64,000 nucleotides of DNA from Epiperipatus broadwayi. Its lineage: Eukaryota > Onychophora > Udeonychophora > Euonychophora > Peripatidae. Each line of letters starts with the position of its first letter. The first letter of the stretch is position 1. Where the stretch lies: contig JAQFVV010000031.1 in NCBI GenBank assembly GCA_028023455.1, positions 8,796,093 to 8,860,092 on the forward strand, read 5' to 3'. The translations under genes and the position numbers were made by a program. The notes below the pieces were generated by a model. That model was given only the letters and a program-made list of their open reading frames with translations, had not been told where the DNA came from and did not search any database. Below are positions 15,170 through 27,779 of this stretch, piece by piece.

Positions 15170-15815
15170 TCTCAGTAAACTCTTGAAGAGCTACTTCAAG
15201 GTTTTATAGATCTCCATGTTTGAACCCAGAAAAATCCTCAAAAGGCACTTTTTTCCAAATAAGAATCAAATATGCATAGATATTAAGTATAGTTCAACAA
15301 GTGCAAATGGCTTTTTTTTTGACAAAAATAATTAATTACATAAATATCTCAGAAAACAAATATTTTCTCAATGACAAAATTAATTATAATGGTGACTATC
15401 AAGTCATGTGACCTGCCATAAACTCTAGAAGAGATACTTCAAAGTGTCATAAGTCTTTATGTTTGAACCCAGAAAAATCCTCAAAATGCACTTTTTTTCT
15501 AAGTAAGAATCGAATATACATAGATATTAAGTAAAATTCAACAAATGAAAATAATTTTTGTTTGCCAAAAAAATTAATGATGGAAATTTCTCAGAAAACA
15601 AACATTTTCTCAATGATAACATGTAAATAAAGTCAGATACCAAGCCATGTGATCTGCAATAAATCCCCCAAAGTCTAGTTCAAAGTTTTATAAGTTTCTG
15701 TATGTGAATCCAGAAAAATGGCCAATTCGCACTTTTTTCCAAGTAAGAATGAAATACATATAAATATTAAATATAACTCAACAAATTAAAATAAGTTTTC
15801 TTTATTAAAAAAAAT
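15170..15815. repeat. ~242-bp tandem repeat, about 2.7 units
   Basis: The block TGAACCCAGAAAAATCCTCA begins at 15221 and 15464, with a diverged version at 15705 (spacings 243 and 241). Each unit continues with GCACTTTTTTCC, AAGTAAGAAT, ATAGATATTAAGTA, CAACAAAT and CTCAGAAAACAAA.ATTTTC. No frame runs through it. It lies between a TAA-type tail and an RT relic. Confidence 0.85.
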
Positions 15816-15819
15816 ATTA

Positions 15820-16265
15820 CCAATGGAATGGATAATCACCCGAAACTGTCATACTCCAACCTACATGAACCACTTTACCAAGAACATTTCACCACCAAGA
15901 ATATACCATACATGATAGACTCTAATAATTACCCCCAAATATGTTTTGTAAAAAATATTAATATCTGCCTACATATTATCAAAATCTTCATAGGTATGTA
16001 TCTGTTTGAAAACTTTGTAATCATCTGCATATAACAGTACATATCATTTGATTTTCACCTATTGAAAATCATGCCGAAAAACCTTGAATAATATAAATGA
16101 TAAAACATTTCCATGAGTAATTCATTGTTTTAAAATAAAAGGCTTACTTCTTTCATATTCATAAGAAAGCCTTCTCTGTTGGATGAGTGTTACTTTGTTA
16201 TATGTACAATATTCATTTTTGTTATTAGCTTTCTCAATTCATCTATTAGAGAATTATGCTTTACA
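15820..16265 (-). mobile_element. LINE RT relic
   Basis: Minus-strand reading shows a worn block HGNVLSFILF (about 16115-16085, from PQGSVLGPLLF) followed by LYADDYKVFKQIHTYEDF (about 16045-15990, the YADD catalytic motif region) and ADINIF. Frameshifts and stops break it. It belongs to the same broad LINE group as the 12.8-14.3 kb relic but is more decayed. Confidence 0.6.
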
Positions 16266-16509
16266 AAAAACAAACAGCATCCAGACCCACCCTATCATTC
16301 AATGAGGATATGATCATTTTGTGGAACTCTATCATTTTGAAACAATTGAGATCGAATCCAAGACTGGACTCATCTCATTCAAGTGTAACCCTTTAATGGA
16401 CAATTCAATTAATTGAAAAACTGTATTTCTAGTAATAATTGTAACATTTGTTTCTTGATGTACTCATTTTTTCTTGTTCTTTTTACTGATGTAACCACTT
16501 TTCTTAAGT

Positions 16510-16905
<396 letters not shown>

Positions 16906-17099
16906 ATTATCATCTCAAAATGTAATTCAATGCATTAACCTGGAGCTATTGAAGCTATTTAATCAATATTAAAATAAACATGCAAACATAAATACTATCA
17001 ATGTGAGTATTGAAACTCATTTCTTTAAGTATGTACACCCTTAAATAAAACTATGCATCTAAAAAAACAAAGAATTTACAAAATGTAATCTCAATATAA

Positions 17100-17880
17100 A
17101 AAATTTTCTTGAGTTAATAAAAGGACTTTTAAAACTTAATAACCAAAATATTTTGATTTTCTACTTAAAATTAATCTTGACTCACTATCCACACAACATT
17201 TTGTAAAATATAGAAGGAACTGCCAAATTGTAGACAAATTATGTAACCTCTGTCATAAAGACTCAGAAACGCAGGATTATATATTTTTTCTCATGTCTGT
17301 TCAATAATAAACACACTATTCAAAAATAAAAAAAATAAATGTGAATAGCCTATTTGACTCATTCAAAAAAAGGAGTTTTTGCCAAACTAAGAATCAGTGT
17401 ATTCATTCTCTATGCCTTATGGTCTACAATGTGTAAATTTATGTATAATAATAATCCAAGAAGGCATCCTAACACATTCAAAAATAAATTGGATAGTATA
17501 CATGAAAGAAATAAAAAAATAACAAATCACAGAACATTCATTGACACCTGGTCTCTATTGCATACCTTCAAACTTATAAAAAAATAGAAAAAATCACAAA
17601 AGATATAAAAATGTTAAATGAAAAACATGCCACTTGCCATCATTAAAAAAACATTATATGATAGTGAACTTTTGAACTTTGTTCAGGATTTAAAACAACT
17701 AACTGTATATATGTGAATTTTTGTACTTTTGACAGTTTTACAAACAATTGTCTGTGTGTATAATAATCAAAAATAATGCGTAACAAAACTGTGTAACCCT
17801 TTTTTAAGTTATTGAATAAAGTCCTTTGAAATATAATAATGATGATGATGATGATGATGTAATAATAATAAGAAGAAGAA
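17100..17880 (+). mobile_element. 5'-truncated LINE, C-terminal end and tail
   Basis: Frames from about 17175 read CNLCHKDSETQDYIFFLM, the C-terminal cysteine-rich motif of many LINE ORF2 proteins (normally CxxCxxxxETxxHxxxxC). A 77-codon frame (17354-17587) follows, then a 3' UTR. It ends with GAATAAAGT (17814), CTTTGAAATATAATAATGAT and a degenerate trinucleotide tail to about 17900. Broken by stops. Confidence 0.65.
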
Positions 17881-18239
17881 GAAGAAAAAGAAAAAGAAGA
17901 AGCAGCAATTGCAACAAACTATTACAAGGTCTAAAGAAAACGGGAGGAAAAGATTAACAAAAGCATTAAATTTTAGAATTAAAGATAACTGAAACAAAGA
18001 AAATGACAGCCTTGCAAAAATAAACATTTCCTAAATCAAAGAAGTAAGTATAACATATATTTTAACTAAATTAGAGCACACATCAAAGTATAAAATAGCA
18101 TTGGAAAAAAATACGTTCAAATAGCGCTAAAATAGACAACAGCGGCTCAAGAACAGACAAAGAAAAACAAACATATGCAAATATTACCAAATTAGCATAT
18201 CAACCATGCACAGTGGAAAAAAAAATGGTGCAAGTCAGA

Positions 18240-19740
18240 CGGGAAGATTTAGAAAAGTAACACAACAAAATAGTAACATTGATCCCTCCATGGATACTAC
18301 TAATATATGGACTCAAGAAGAATTACTATAAATTAATATAGAATTCAACAGTATCTTCCCAAAAAGTTGTTCAGCACATTTAGAATTTTTTTTCCAACAA
18401 AATCTCTTGTTCTGGTAGTTATGGGCATAATTCTCTCCCTGTATAAATTTGCAAGGAAGTTGTTATATAAAAGCCTCACTTCAAACACACTTTGGGACAC
18501 AATTGTGACCATTGGAAACCATCCCAACTCCCAATATATTGCTTTTGTGTTTTTCAATGAACATCAGCAAGAAAGATTTTAAATCCAGATTAAAAACCTG
18601 AGAAATTACACATTGGTGGTCGTTGACAAGATCCTACAGAACTATTATATAAGTACAATAAAAATGTCAACTTCAGGTACAATATTCAAGATTTTAAAAA
18701 AATAATGCAGCTGTTTGGAAAAGCAATATACATTAAGCTGATCTATTTAAATGACACCCCTATACCAATAGCTAGGAATACTTTCAATTTTAAAATACAC
18801 CTAAAAGAATCCATCAATCCATAAGATATACCGATGCAGGTAGTTGACTAGGAAGCAGTATTGACCATCCATATTAAAGGTTTAAAACCAAAATTCTTTG
18901 GATGAAAAGAGTGCTGCCACCTGACAACTAACTGCAATCTAAAGATTAAAGAACAGCACAAACTACAAAACAATATCAACAAAGAAGAACCATCAGCAGA
19001 TAGGCCCTTGCATTTATCAATCAAAAATACAAATGGGGTTCAAATAAAAAAACTGATGAAGAAGCATGTGAAAATATTTTAGTACACACATCCTATAAAA
19101 ATAATGCAGACCAATTAGCCACAACACAATGTCAAGAAAGGAAAAAAAATTAACAAAGCAATAACATGATAAAAAACAAAGCATAAATCAAAAGATCAAA
19201 AGCCAATATCAACCACAAAATAAAATAAACACAGATGAAACACCAACACATAAATCAACACAATCATCAGTTAAACATAGCAATCAGGGTTCAACCCCAG
19301 ATAAAAATAAAAAACAACTGATAAAACACACCTAAACACACTAGACTTGTCAAAGTAAACCATTGAACAAAATAATGAAGAAATAAATAAAATGGAATAA
19401 GAAGCAAGACCACAGCTCTTAGCTGATGACAATAAAGAAAAGAATAATTTCAAATAATCCCAAACAACTAGAACCAAAAACAACAACACAGAAAAAAACC
19501 ACAGAGGAAATTATGCAAATTATTGCCCCAAACCTATCACAAATAATTAACAAAAAACAACTGGGAAGGCCCCCAAAAAGAGCATAAAAATCAAGAAAGT
19601 TAAAACAGAAAGATTTAACGATGAAGACTCTGACCAAAAATACAAAACAAGTGAAACCACTGATGAATAATATGAACTTCAATATGAAGATGCCCAACAG
19701 TTGCTGGAAATACCAAATCAAAGAACCAATGTCAATTGAA
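18240..19740 (+). pseudogene. LINE ORF1 (gag-like) relic
   Basis: Plus-strand frames are rich in Asn, Lys and Gln. One stretch (about 18450-18590) reads LWDTIVTIGNHPNSQYIAFVFFN, like the RRM-type segment of LINE ORF1 proteins. The rest is low-complexity and frameshifted, and the minus-strand frames here are shadows. It ends immediately upstream of the endonuclease frame. Assignment is by position plus that one segment. Confidence 0.5.
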
Positions 19741-19754
19741 GAATATACTTACTA

Positions 19755-22700
19755 ATGAAAGTTAAAATTGCTGCATTCAATGTCATTAAAGACATGCAAC
19801 CACATGTAATTGGACTTCTTGAGACAAAATTTTACACAGGATTTCAGATTGATCCAACAAGATATTTGGGCAAAGACGAATTTACTGAATACTCTAGAGT
19901 CTCTTCTTCTCCAGCCGTATGCACTGGACTATTTATAGTAAATAACTGCCCCTTTGCAGTGTTTAAAATTATTTATATTGTTTCAAATCTACTGATTGCC
20001 ACTTTTCACTACAATTTCATAAAAATCCATGTGATTTTTACATATATACCCATCGAATGTTGCAAATAGAAGCAATAATCAAACCATACTAGATGCTACA
20101 TCGGATCCAACCATCATCATGGGTGATTGTAATTTAACATATCAAAAATTTATCTCCACAAAATATCTGTACCACTGGTTAATGGTTGAGATTTTCTGCT
20201 GGAAACAGCATTATTATTTTGCAATAGAAGCTTCTCATCACTAATTGACTTAAGCTTTTATTCTCCAATAATTCATCATCTAATAATGATTAAACTCACT
20301 CTACAACATTCTCAGACCACTCAGATCAAATAATCACCATACACCTCAACCAAATGTAATCATCACCACTCTTACTAATCAGAACAGTAAGAGTGTTAAT
20401 CTCAAGCGCTAATCACTGAATTCCTATTCTTGGAAGCATACATTATGTTACCAAAAACTCATGGAATGAAACTAGATTCCATAAAGCAATATCAGGCTTA
20501 CATAAACATATGTTCCTTCAATATTAATCACTTTGTAATGAAGCAACCACCCCCATCAAAACTAATAGCCCTTACACAAAAAATAATAATGATTAATTCA
20601 TCATATCAAATGCAACAATACATATTTAAACTCACACATACTTATAATATCGTATGAAAAAACTCAAAAATTACCTCAAAGTTAAAAATAGTAAAGTTTG
20701 TTTCACATGGCCACACATTTGGACCAGAAAATATATCAGATGGTCTCTAGAAAATCCACCCACAATGGAAGTACAAACAGAAGATGAAACATATGCAGGC
20801 CAAAATATGATCAGACCAATTTTCCAATATTTCAAGCACAGACTCCAAGCCACCAAACACTTTAAAAATTCCATCACTTATTTCTGTCATGCCAAAAACC
20901 AAAACATCATTCACCATAGATGACTTTGTAGTGAAGCTAACTAGCTTACCAGAAGCTTTGCACCCAGGAATCCAATATTCATTTTAAAATTCCTGAGTCA
21001 ATATACATTGAAATATCTATATAACTTTGTCAATCATTTAACACAAAAGATTCCTAAAATAGAAGGTGTTAACCCTGTTGCCATAGTTCCCTATAATAAA
21101 AAGGCAAAAATAATCGCATCACTTAGAGAGATATATGTCTAATACCAACAAGGCAATTGTCAATCCAAATAATAATAAAAAATAATCAAGAAAAAAAATT
21201 GATCAGTACATAATTTCTGGGGCACAACATGCCAAAAAATAATCAATCAACCATACAAGCAGCATTACTATTCAAAGCAGTTCTTGTTAGAGAAAAGACA
21301 AAATATGGACCTATAGCAGTCCAACTCAACACAGAGGCAACATTTGACTCAATTAACATCAATATACTATAAGAAATGCTAAAAAACACTGACATCCCCA
21401 GGACCTATTTATACATTATTGCAAATCTGCTTCTAGGTTGAGAAATATTCTTCAATAGAAGAAACTCATCACCCTTCACTGTAACTCAGTCTTTATCACA
21501 GATATCCCCACTCATCTAGCTGCTCTTCATATTCTATATAAACCCTCTCATTGAAATAATACAAAAACATTTGATGAGATTCAAATACCTGAATGGCACA
21601 ACATATTCCTGGCCTGGCATACATGGATGACATCATGGTCTTTCTATCCTCAAAAAAACAGATTCCACATTTGCAAAAATACTCCAGGATTACATAGCAC
21701 ACTACAAACTGACATTTAACCAAAAAAAACCTCAACATGGTCACTTTTCACATAAAGATCATATATGTCATCTATCAGTCCAAACCAACCTCATTTCTGG
21801 TTTTTCAATTTTATTTGGGAATCACAGGTATAATATATCAATTGCAAAATATACTTAAAAAAGAAATAAAGCAGATTGCAGATGACTTCTTGAAAACATA
21901 TATGTCTCTTTTTTACAAAGTACAATTAATTAACCAATTAATAATAACAAAAATAAGCTACTATGTGTTAATTATATCATACTCAAAGGTCTTCACTTCA
22001 AACATTAGAACATTATGTAGTCAACTCCTCTGGTCCAAAAACAGTAGTGATGTCTAATATAAAGATTAGTCAGCCCCTTATAAAAATGGACTAGGTCTGG
22101 ACAGTATTGAAATATTTCACATACAAAAACCAAGAAACACAACAATCTACCTACTAAAACAATTTCCCAAACTTATGCATCTAGTATGGATCACCCCTAC
22201 CAACAAACCACCTCCAGCAGGAGTATATATTATATCAATTATTTACAAATGTAAAACCCCAGTACAGATATCAGAACAATATGAAAACAAATATTCATAT
22301 TGGGAAGTGTACAATCTAATCAATAAAATATTGATGTTAATGCCCAGACACCTATGCTAGGAATAAATAACAAAAGATTAATCAAAAAAATATAAAAGAT
22401 GGGCATTGGAATCCTAGTTTTTCAATTTCATAATCAAAATGAACCTTACCACCGTGCCAACAATTTATTTTTTTATTATGTATGTGGACATTGATCCCTT
22501 CTGCAGACTATACCATTGAACAGAGAAAACAATGGAACACTTAATATACCATTGTGAGGCTTTGAACCAAATAAGACAAATAATATGCAGCAGCTACAGA
22601 AAACCAAACACTACAATTGAGCAAATTATTGCCACATATCAGAACCAATCAGTCCCTAGCATCAGGGTGGCTACCTGGTGCACCAAAGGGCAGCTTTCTG

Positions 22701-22760
22701 AAGAGAAGAAATACTCTGCATCATTCCTCGACATTTATGAACAAATTAATGCAAATTAAA
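19755..22760 (+). pseudogene. LINE ORF2: AP endonuclease and reverse transcriptase relic
   Basis: The first 104 codons (19755-20069) match the start of an APE-type endonuclease: KVKIAAFNV, HVIGLLETKF (catalytic Glu block) and GLFIVNN. Shifted frames continue with TIIMGDCNLT (about 20120; the GDFN motif) and SLIDLSFYSP. RT pieces follow: LNTEATFDSIN (about 21330, palm A), a worn QGxPLSPLLFIFYINPLIEII (about 21480-21550) and GLAYMDDIMVF (about 21610; YMDD in place of YADD). At 22532-22570 METMEHLIYHCEAL-type sequence gives the C-terminal zinc-knuckle region. Stops and frameshifts lie between all blocks. Confidence 0.75.
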
Positions 22761-23164
22761 AAGAGGCAGAATAATTGCAAAACCAGATATTAGCAACTTG
22801 GTTGCTATTAAAAGAGCAGTTGAGATTGTAACCAAATGCAAAGGGAGAGAACTACTAGAACTTAGATTATCTTTATCAAATTGAATACTAACACTGTAAC
22901 ACACAAAATAATATTGAATGATTGTTATTAACATAAATATGTTTACAAAAATATCCAAACTTAAAGAACTAAACCTCATGATATATGTAACTCTATACAT
23001 TAATTCAGAAATGTTGATCAAACAATTGCAATGTATAACTATGTAAACCAAACATAATTCATGCAAAACCTCTTTTGAATGAATAAAGTGTCTTTTGAAA
23101 CATAATAATAACAACAACATTAATAATAATAATGATGATTATGATGATGATGATGATGATGATG

Positions 23165-23262
<98 letters not shown>

Positions 23263-23735
23263 TCAATATTCAATTCAATTCAATATCCATTTATTATGTG
23301 CATTTCAACATTTACACTTTAACAGAAATACACAATAAAAAAAAAAAATAATAATAATAACAATGATAATAATTAAAATTAAAAAAAAAAAAAAAACAAT
23401 TATAATCAAATACAAGCTAAATACATAAAATTATATATACATATATGTTCATAACTATACATTTAGTTGTTTTTTAACATTCATCACAAATTGATCGCAA
23501 AAAATATCAATATTATTAAAAGTTAGATTATATACCATTTGCAATCTATTAATAACTGATTTACAAAGAAAGTATTTTTACATATACTAATCTTGAAAGT
23601 TTGCATTTCTCTTAATAAGTGACAAGGTACTTTCAATTCTATTTTTGATATACAGTTACTGACATCAATTTTCCCATCAATCAACTTTTTCAGTAATATC
23701 ATATCCTTCAACATTCTTCTTTAATATGTTTGAGT
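23263..23735 (-). mobile_element. 5'-truncated Jockey/CR1-like LINE, 3' end
   Basis: Homologous over its length to 12856-13330. The 63-codon minus-strand frame (23523-23714) reads LLKKLIDGKIDVSNCISKIE then VPCHLLREMQTF, the C-terminal end of LINE ORF2. It shares the 3' UTR block GTTAAAGTGTAAATGTTGAA with the other copy and runs into (ATT)n at 23262, again tail to tail with a plus-strand LINE. Confidence 0.75.
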
Positions 23736-23737
23736 GA

Positions 23738-23795
<58 letters not shown>

Positions 23796-23905
23796 GGGCA
23801 TTGTTTGGAATTGATAAGAAAACTGAGGCCCAGAAATGATAGAGCTGTGCCATGGTCTATGGATCTTGATCCCCATTGTCTGTCACTTGACCACTAAAGC
23901 AAACT
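23738..23905 (-). mobile_element. SINE fragment with (TTA)n tail, possibly CORE-SINE-like
   Basis: Minus-strand order: TTTAGTGGTCAAGTGACAG (A-box-like), GGGATCAAGATCC (B-box-like, one base too long), then CATTTCTGGGCCTCAGTTTT and CTTATCAATTCC, then CCCTA and a trinucleotide tail (23740-23793). GGCCTCAGTTTTCTTATC resembles the central CORE segment of CORE-SINEs. I judged the likeness by eye only. Confidence 0.5.
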
Positions 23906-24314
23906 ACACATGAAAATTTTTATAATGATCTCTATGATTAAGCTTAGTTTTGGGAAATATATATTTTTTAAATTTTCTATTATTTTATATGTAATATTTT
24001 ACTATATTGCATGATAATAAAAACATGCATATGTATATAAATACTTTATCTCTTGTGTAAATAAAACAGCATAAGATGTCACAACTTCATTGCTAAAAAG
24101 TTGTTTTTTTAAACTAAAACTATGATATAGGAACATTAAAAAATAGAAGTAAGGGTATTTTAAGTAAATCTAAAATCTATCTTTTTATATATTATATTTT
24201 AACTTGTCTTAAATATAATCTGGATATTTTCAACTTAGGCTACGCAAGTTTACTACTAAATCAAAAATTCAGATTTTATAAAATATAAATTAATCATGAG
24301 GAAAAAAACAGATA

Positions 24315-24814
24315 TGCACTATTGATAATTTACTTACCCTCACTCATTAATGAGTGTTTTAAAAGCATAGATGAATCACCTATGCTTACAGCTTATTCTT
24401 ATATAAACCAACATCATTGACCATGCTTAATTCAGAACTTGGTTCTATTATAAGCTTGATAATTCAAATGACAAATTATTTGTACAAATTTAGCTTTATT
24501 TATGACAGGAAATAGATAGTATCTGATTTTTAAATGCCCCTAACTTTGAATTATATTAATTTTGAAAATCTGCAAGATTTCAGATATATGTTATTGGAAA
24601 TTAACTTTCACTCACCTGTCAATAAATGCTTTAAATGCATAGATAAATCACATATGCTTAGAGATTATTGTTTTATAAACCAACACCCAGTGACCATGCT
24701 TAATTTAGGACTTGATTTTATTACAAGCCTGATAATTCAAATGACAAATTAATTGTACAAATGTGTTTAAAACACTCATTGATGGATGAATCCAAGTAAA
24801 TTGTCAATAGTGCA
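24315..24814. mobile_element. Terminal-inverted-repeat element with internal direct repeats
   Basis: The ends are inverted copies of about 45 bp: 24315-24365 starts TGCACTATTGATAATTTACT, and 24766-24814 is its complement. Two direct repeats of about 155 bp lie inside (24340-24490 and 24608-24762), sharing GCATAGAT.AATCAC.TATGCTTA, ATAAACCAACA, GACCATGCTTAATT and TGATAATTCAAATGACAAAT. It has no transposase. A non-autonomous DNA element (MITE) or foldback is likely; I could not identify a target-site duplication. Confidence 0.6.
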
Positions 24815-25384
24815 TGTCCAAAATGTCTGGTTTCTTTCCACATGATTACATATATAAATTGCTAATATATTAATTCAAATATAAATTAGTAACTTCCAAA
24901 TTTCAATGATAGCATGTTTTATTCAAAATGATTGACAGTGACCCTCAACAGTCTTCCTATGAATAAAAACATGATCAACAATACAAATGGCTTCATATAC
25001 ATTAATAGGTATGTGTGGTATTTAATAGCTATTAATGAAAAAATAAACTATTTGTTGGATCTAAACAGTGACTTTATATGTACTTTTTTTTTGCTTTTAT
25101 ATGGTGAAACCATAGGTTACTAAATCAGAATGTAAAGTTGTGGTTATTTATTAAGCACATAGTATGTAATATAGGGTATATGAGCACAGACTTTCAGATG
25201 ACCCATCACTCTCCACTCCATCCTATATCACTGATACACTCAAGCACATATATGCTGAAAAGATAAATAATCACCAATATACGTCATCTGAAAGTCTGTG
25301 CTCATATACCCTGTATTACATATATAGACACACAGGTATATAATAAGCATGTGTTTCAGTTATAAGCACATAGTATGTAAATAC

Positions 25385-25690
25385 TTTTACAGAAAAGCTT
25401 TAACCTTTATCATATGTACTTTGAATGTTTATAGTAGTCAAACAATATCTTATTTTGACTATAGAAGAACCTTTTAAACCTCAAAAAAACAATGTCTTAT
25501 TTTGACTACTTCTCAAACCTTGACACAATATAGTAACTATAGTAACTATTATCACAAGAAAATGTCAATGGCACTATCTTGTATCAAGGTTTGAGAGGTT
25601 ATTCTATAGTCACAAAAAGACATTGTTTGACTATTATAAATGTTCAAGGTGCATATGATAAAGATTAGAGTCTTTTTACAAATGCATTCA
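25385..25690. repeat. Foldback (inverted repeat), ~100-bp arms
   Basis: Left arm about 25385-25482 and right arm about 25585-25690 are imperfect complements (for example AATGTTTATAGTAGTCAAACA against TGTTTGACTATTATAAATGTT). The ~100-bp centre contains CTATAGTAACTATAGTAACT. It lies inside the family e element and may be a separate insertion. Confidence 0.7.
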
Positions 25691-26317
25691 TAATCAGAAT
25701 GATAATATGGAATAATAGAAGCAATTTCAGTGTGCTTTTCATACCTGCTATTTAACACTTTGAAAATTTAAATTACCCTTTAATGTATAACTTGTGTACA
25801 TGAGGTTGATACAATATTTTAATTATTATGATATCTTTTATAATGATCATCATATCTTTTATGTAATGTTAGTTTTCATGTTATAGTTCTTTTATTTATT
25901 GAACGTATTTTATTGCAATAGAATTTTACACTACATTCAACTTTTATGAAAATTACTTGAAAATTTTATTACCTAACCATCTTAAAATTTGTAAGTGCAC
26001 AACTCGTACTTTCATGGCAATTTATAAATTATTTTTATATTTTTGGAATTTAATATAGCTTTAGAGATTGAAATGGTAGATAAAATTATGTTTAAACAAA
26101 TCTTAATGGCAAGCAACGCAAAAAATATCCAAGAAAAGACAAACAATACAAAAAATATCCAAGTATTATTTCTTGAGTGTTCAATCATCAGATTTTCAAT
26201 TGGATGGACGTTTGAAGAGTTGGAGTGAGGAGTAGATTGAAGCCTGTCCACTAAAGTATGGAGATTGTCTATCTTAATATATATCTGAGCACTTATAGCA
26301 TATATGTGTGGAGATGG

Positions 26318-26374
26318 TAATCTGGATCAACTGATGATTGCTGATTTAGCATGAAATACGTATATTGGTGATTA
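26318..26374 (+). ncRNA. Hammerhead ribozyme, family e, copy 1
   Basis: Core CTGATGA at 26331-26337, stem II TGCT/AGCA around GATTT, GAAA at 26353-26356 and perfect palindrome ATACGTAT (26356-26363) as stem III. Predicted cleavage is after A26364. Stem I: TCAA against TTGG next to the core, an asymmetric internal loop, then TAATC (26318-26322) against GATTA (26370-26374). One stem I pair is a wobble and the first stem II pair is U-U. This is the type I layout seen in small retroelements. Confidence 0.8.
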
Positions 26375-26475
26375 TTTATCTTTTCGACATATATGTGTTC
26401 AAGTATATCAGTGTTATGAGATAGAGTGGAGAGTGGTGGGTGGTGTGAAAGTATGTGCTCATATACCCTATATAA

Positions 26476-27234
26476 TAATAATCAAAGCAAACATTTATAT
26501 TAAAAAGACTCGTTTCTTTTTTTTTATTGTCAGAAAAAAAATTGATACATATAATATTTTTAAAAATTATATAATAATAATTTCCTACTAATTACAATTT
26601 AAACGTTTTCGCTTCCTATTTTTAATTCGAAAGAGTAAAGGCCATAAGACCACATTTAATTTCAAATGTCAACTTCAAGGTTAGATAAACCATTATTAAT
26701 GTTGTAGCCAGTCTATTCAAAAAGTGGATTTTCAAAATCAAACAAACATACATATATATTAATAAAATATAATGAATCAAATATTCAAACGTTACTTAAA
26801 GATATTTTTAATCTATAGGGATTGAAGGAATTAGTAGAGAAAATATTGATCAATAATTAATAAATTAAAATTTAAGTATTTCAGAAATGATAAAAATTAA
26901 GCGATAAGTAAAATATTTACTTTTACTGACGAAAAGTTTTATATATTCCGCAATCAATAATTAAAGCTAAAATAGTACTGCTGCAAAATAATATATATAT
27001 AGTTAATTTTTAATGACTAATTAATGATGGATATTATATAAGAACAATAATTTTTCTAGAAGTTTATTACGTTCAGAAGATATAAGTAAAATCAATAATT
27101 AATGGTTTTATTTCTTTAATGTATATATAACAAAATAATTTTATCACCAAATTGAAAAGTAGTTTGTAGATTTTCCATTTGTCTCATTGTGAACTTATTT
27201 TAACCTGCTATTATAAGTAAATTGGATTACAATT
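26476..27234. other. Unique AT-rich DNA
   Basis: No gene, RNA or repeat recognised. Confidence 0.6.
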
Positions 27235-27520
27235 ATGTGTTCAAGAATTATCTTTGATTTGGAGCAAATGTGTATAGAATGTAAGGGTAGTCTTGAAACT
27301 CTTGACGATAATTATTAATTATGTGTCCATGATTTATTTTTGATTTGGAGCAGATATGTACAAAAATGTGGATACTCTTGCAATTCTTAATGATTATTGT
27401 TAACTATGTGGTCACGATTTATATTCGATATAGAGCAGATATGCATAGAAAGTCTTGGTATCTTGAAACTTTTGACAATTATTAACTGTGTCCGTGATTT
27501 ATATTTGATAATTTTAATTA
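27235..27520. repeat. ~86-bp tandem repeat, about 3.3 units
   Basis: The block GATTTGGAGCA.ATATGTA recurs near 27255, 27341 and 27426, with CTTGAAACTCTTGACGATAATTATTAA and TATGTGTCCATGATTTAT-type segments in each unit. Non-coding. Confidence 0.75.
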
Positions 27521-27735
27521 CTTGGAATAATTAAAATATTGTTAAAACAATAAGAAGAAAATAGTGTTAATAAAAAGAAATATAAATAATATATATTATA
27601 GATATTGATGACAATGATAATAAAAATGACCAATTATTATAATTATCTATATCAAAAAGATAACACAAATACATTATTCTTTTTATATAAGCAATCTCCT
27701 GCCATTTTATTGTATATAATTTTGCTATATGGGTT

Positions 27736-27738
<3 letters not shown>

Positions 27739-27775
<37 letters not shown>
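27739..27775. repeat. (AT)n microsatellite
   Basis: Uninterrupted AT array. Confidence 0.95.

Positions 27776-27779
<4 letters not shown>

Larger units (their letters stand above)
17900..23262 (+). mobile_element. Near full-length degenerate LINE (APE-RT type)
   Basis: About 5.2 kb with gag-like ORF1, endonuclease plus reverse transcriptase ORF2, a 3' UTR, and an end of AATAAAGT-TTTGAAACATAATAATA plus a trinucleotide tail (23101-23262). It starts next to the tail of the preceding LINE. An I-like or related clade is plausible from the TAA tail, but domain order alone does not fix it. Many stops and frameshifts make it non-functional. Confidence 0.75.
25168..26475. mobile_element. Family e element with long inverted ends
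   Basis: The left end (25168-25282) is the inverted copy of the right end (26361-26475): AGGGTATATGAGCACA..ACTTTCA at one end and TGAAAGTATGTGCTCATATACCCT at the other. Next comes a block shared with the 61.8-63.2 kb repeats (AGATAAATAATCACCAATATACG). The left arm stops at that ATACG, inside the hammerhead stem III, and is then closed by a second inverted piece (25283-25322). The right part (26218-26400) is plainly homologous to 62500-62660. No protein is encoded. Confidence 0.65.

Noticed and set aside
22746-23120. 124-codon minus-strand frame
   Set aside because: Antisense to the LINE 3' UTR and tail, rich in Leu from low-complexity sequence.
23095-23338. Poly-Asn/Asp and poly-Ile/Met frames
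   Set aside because: Microsatellite tail of the LINE at 17.9-23.2 kb.
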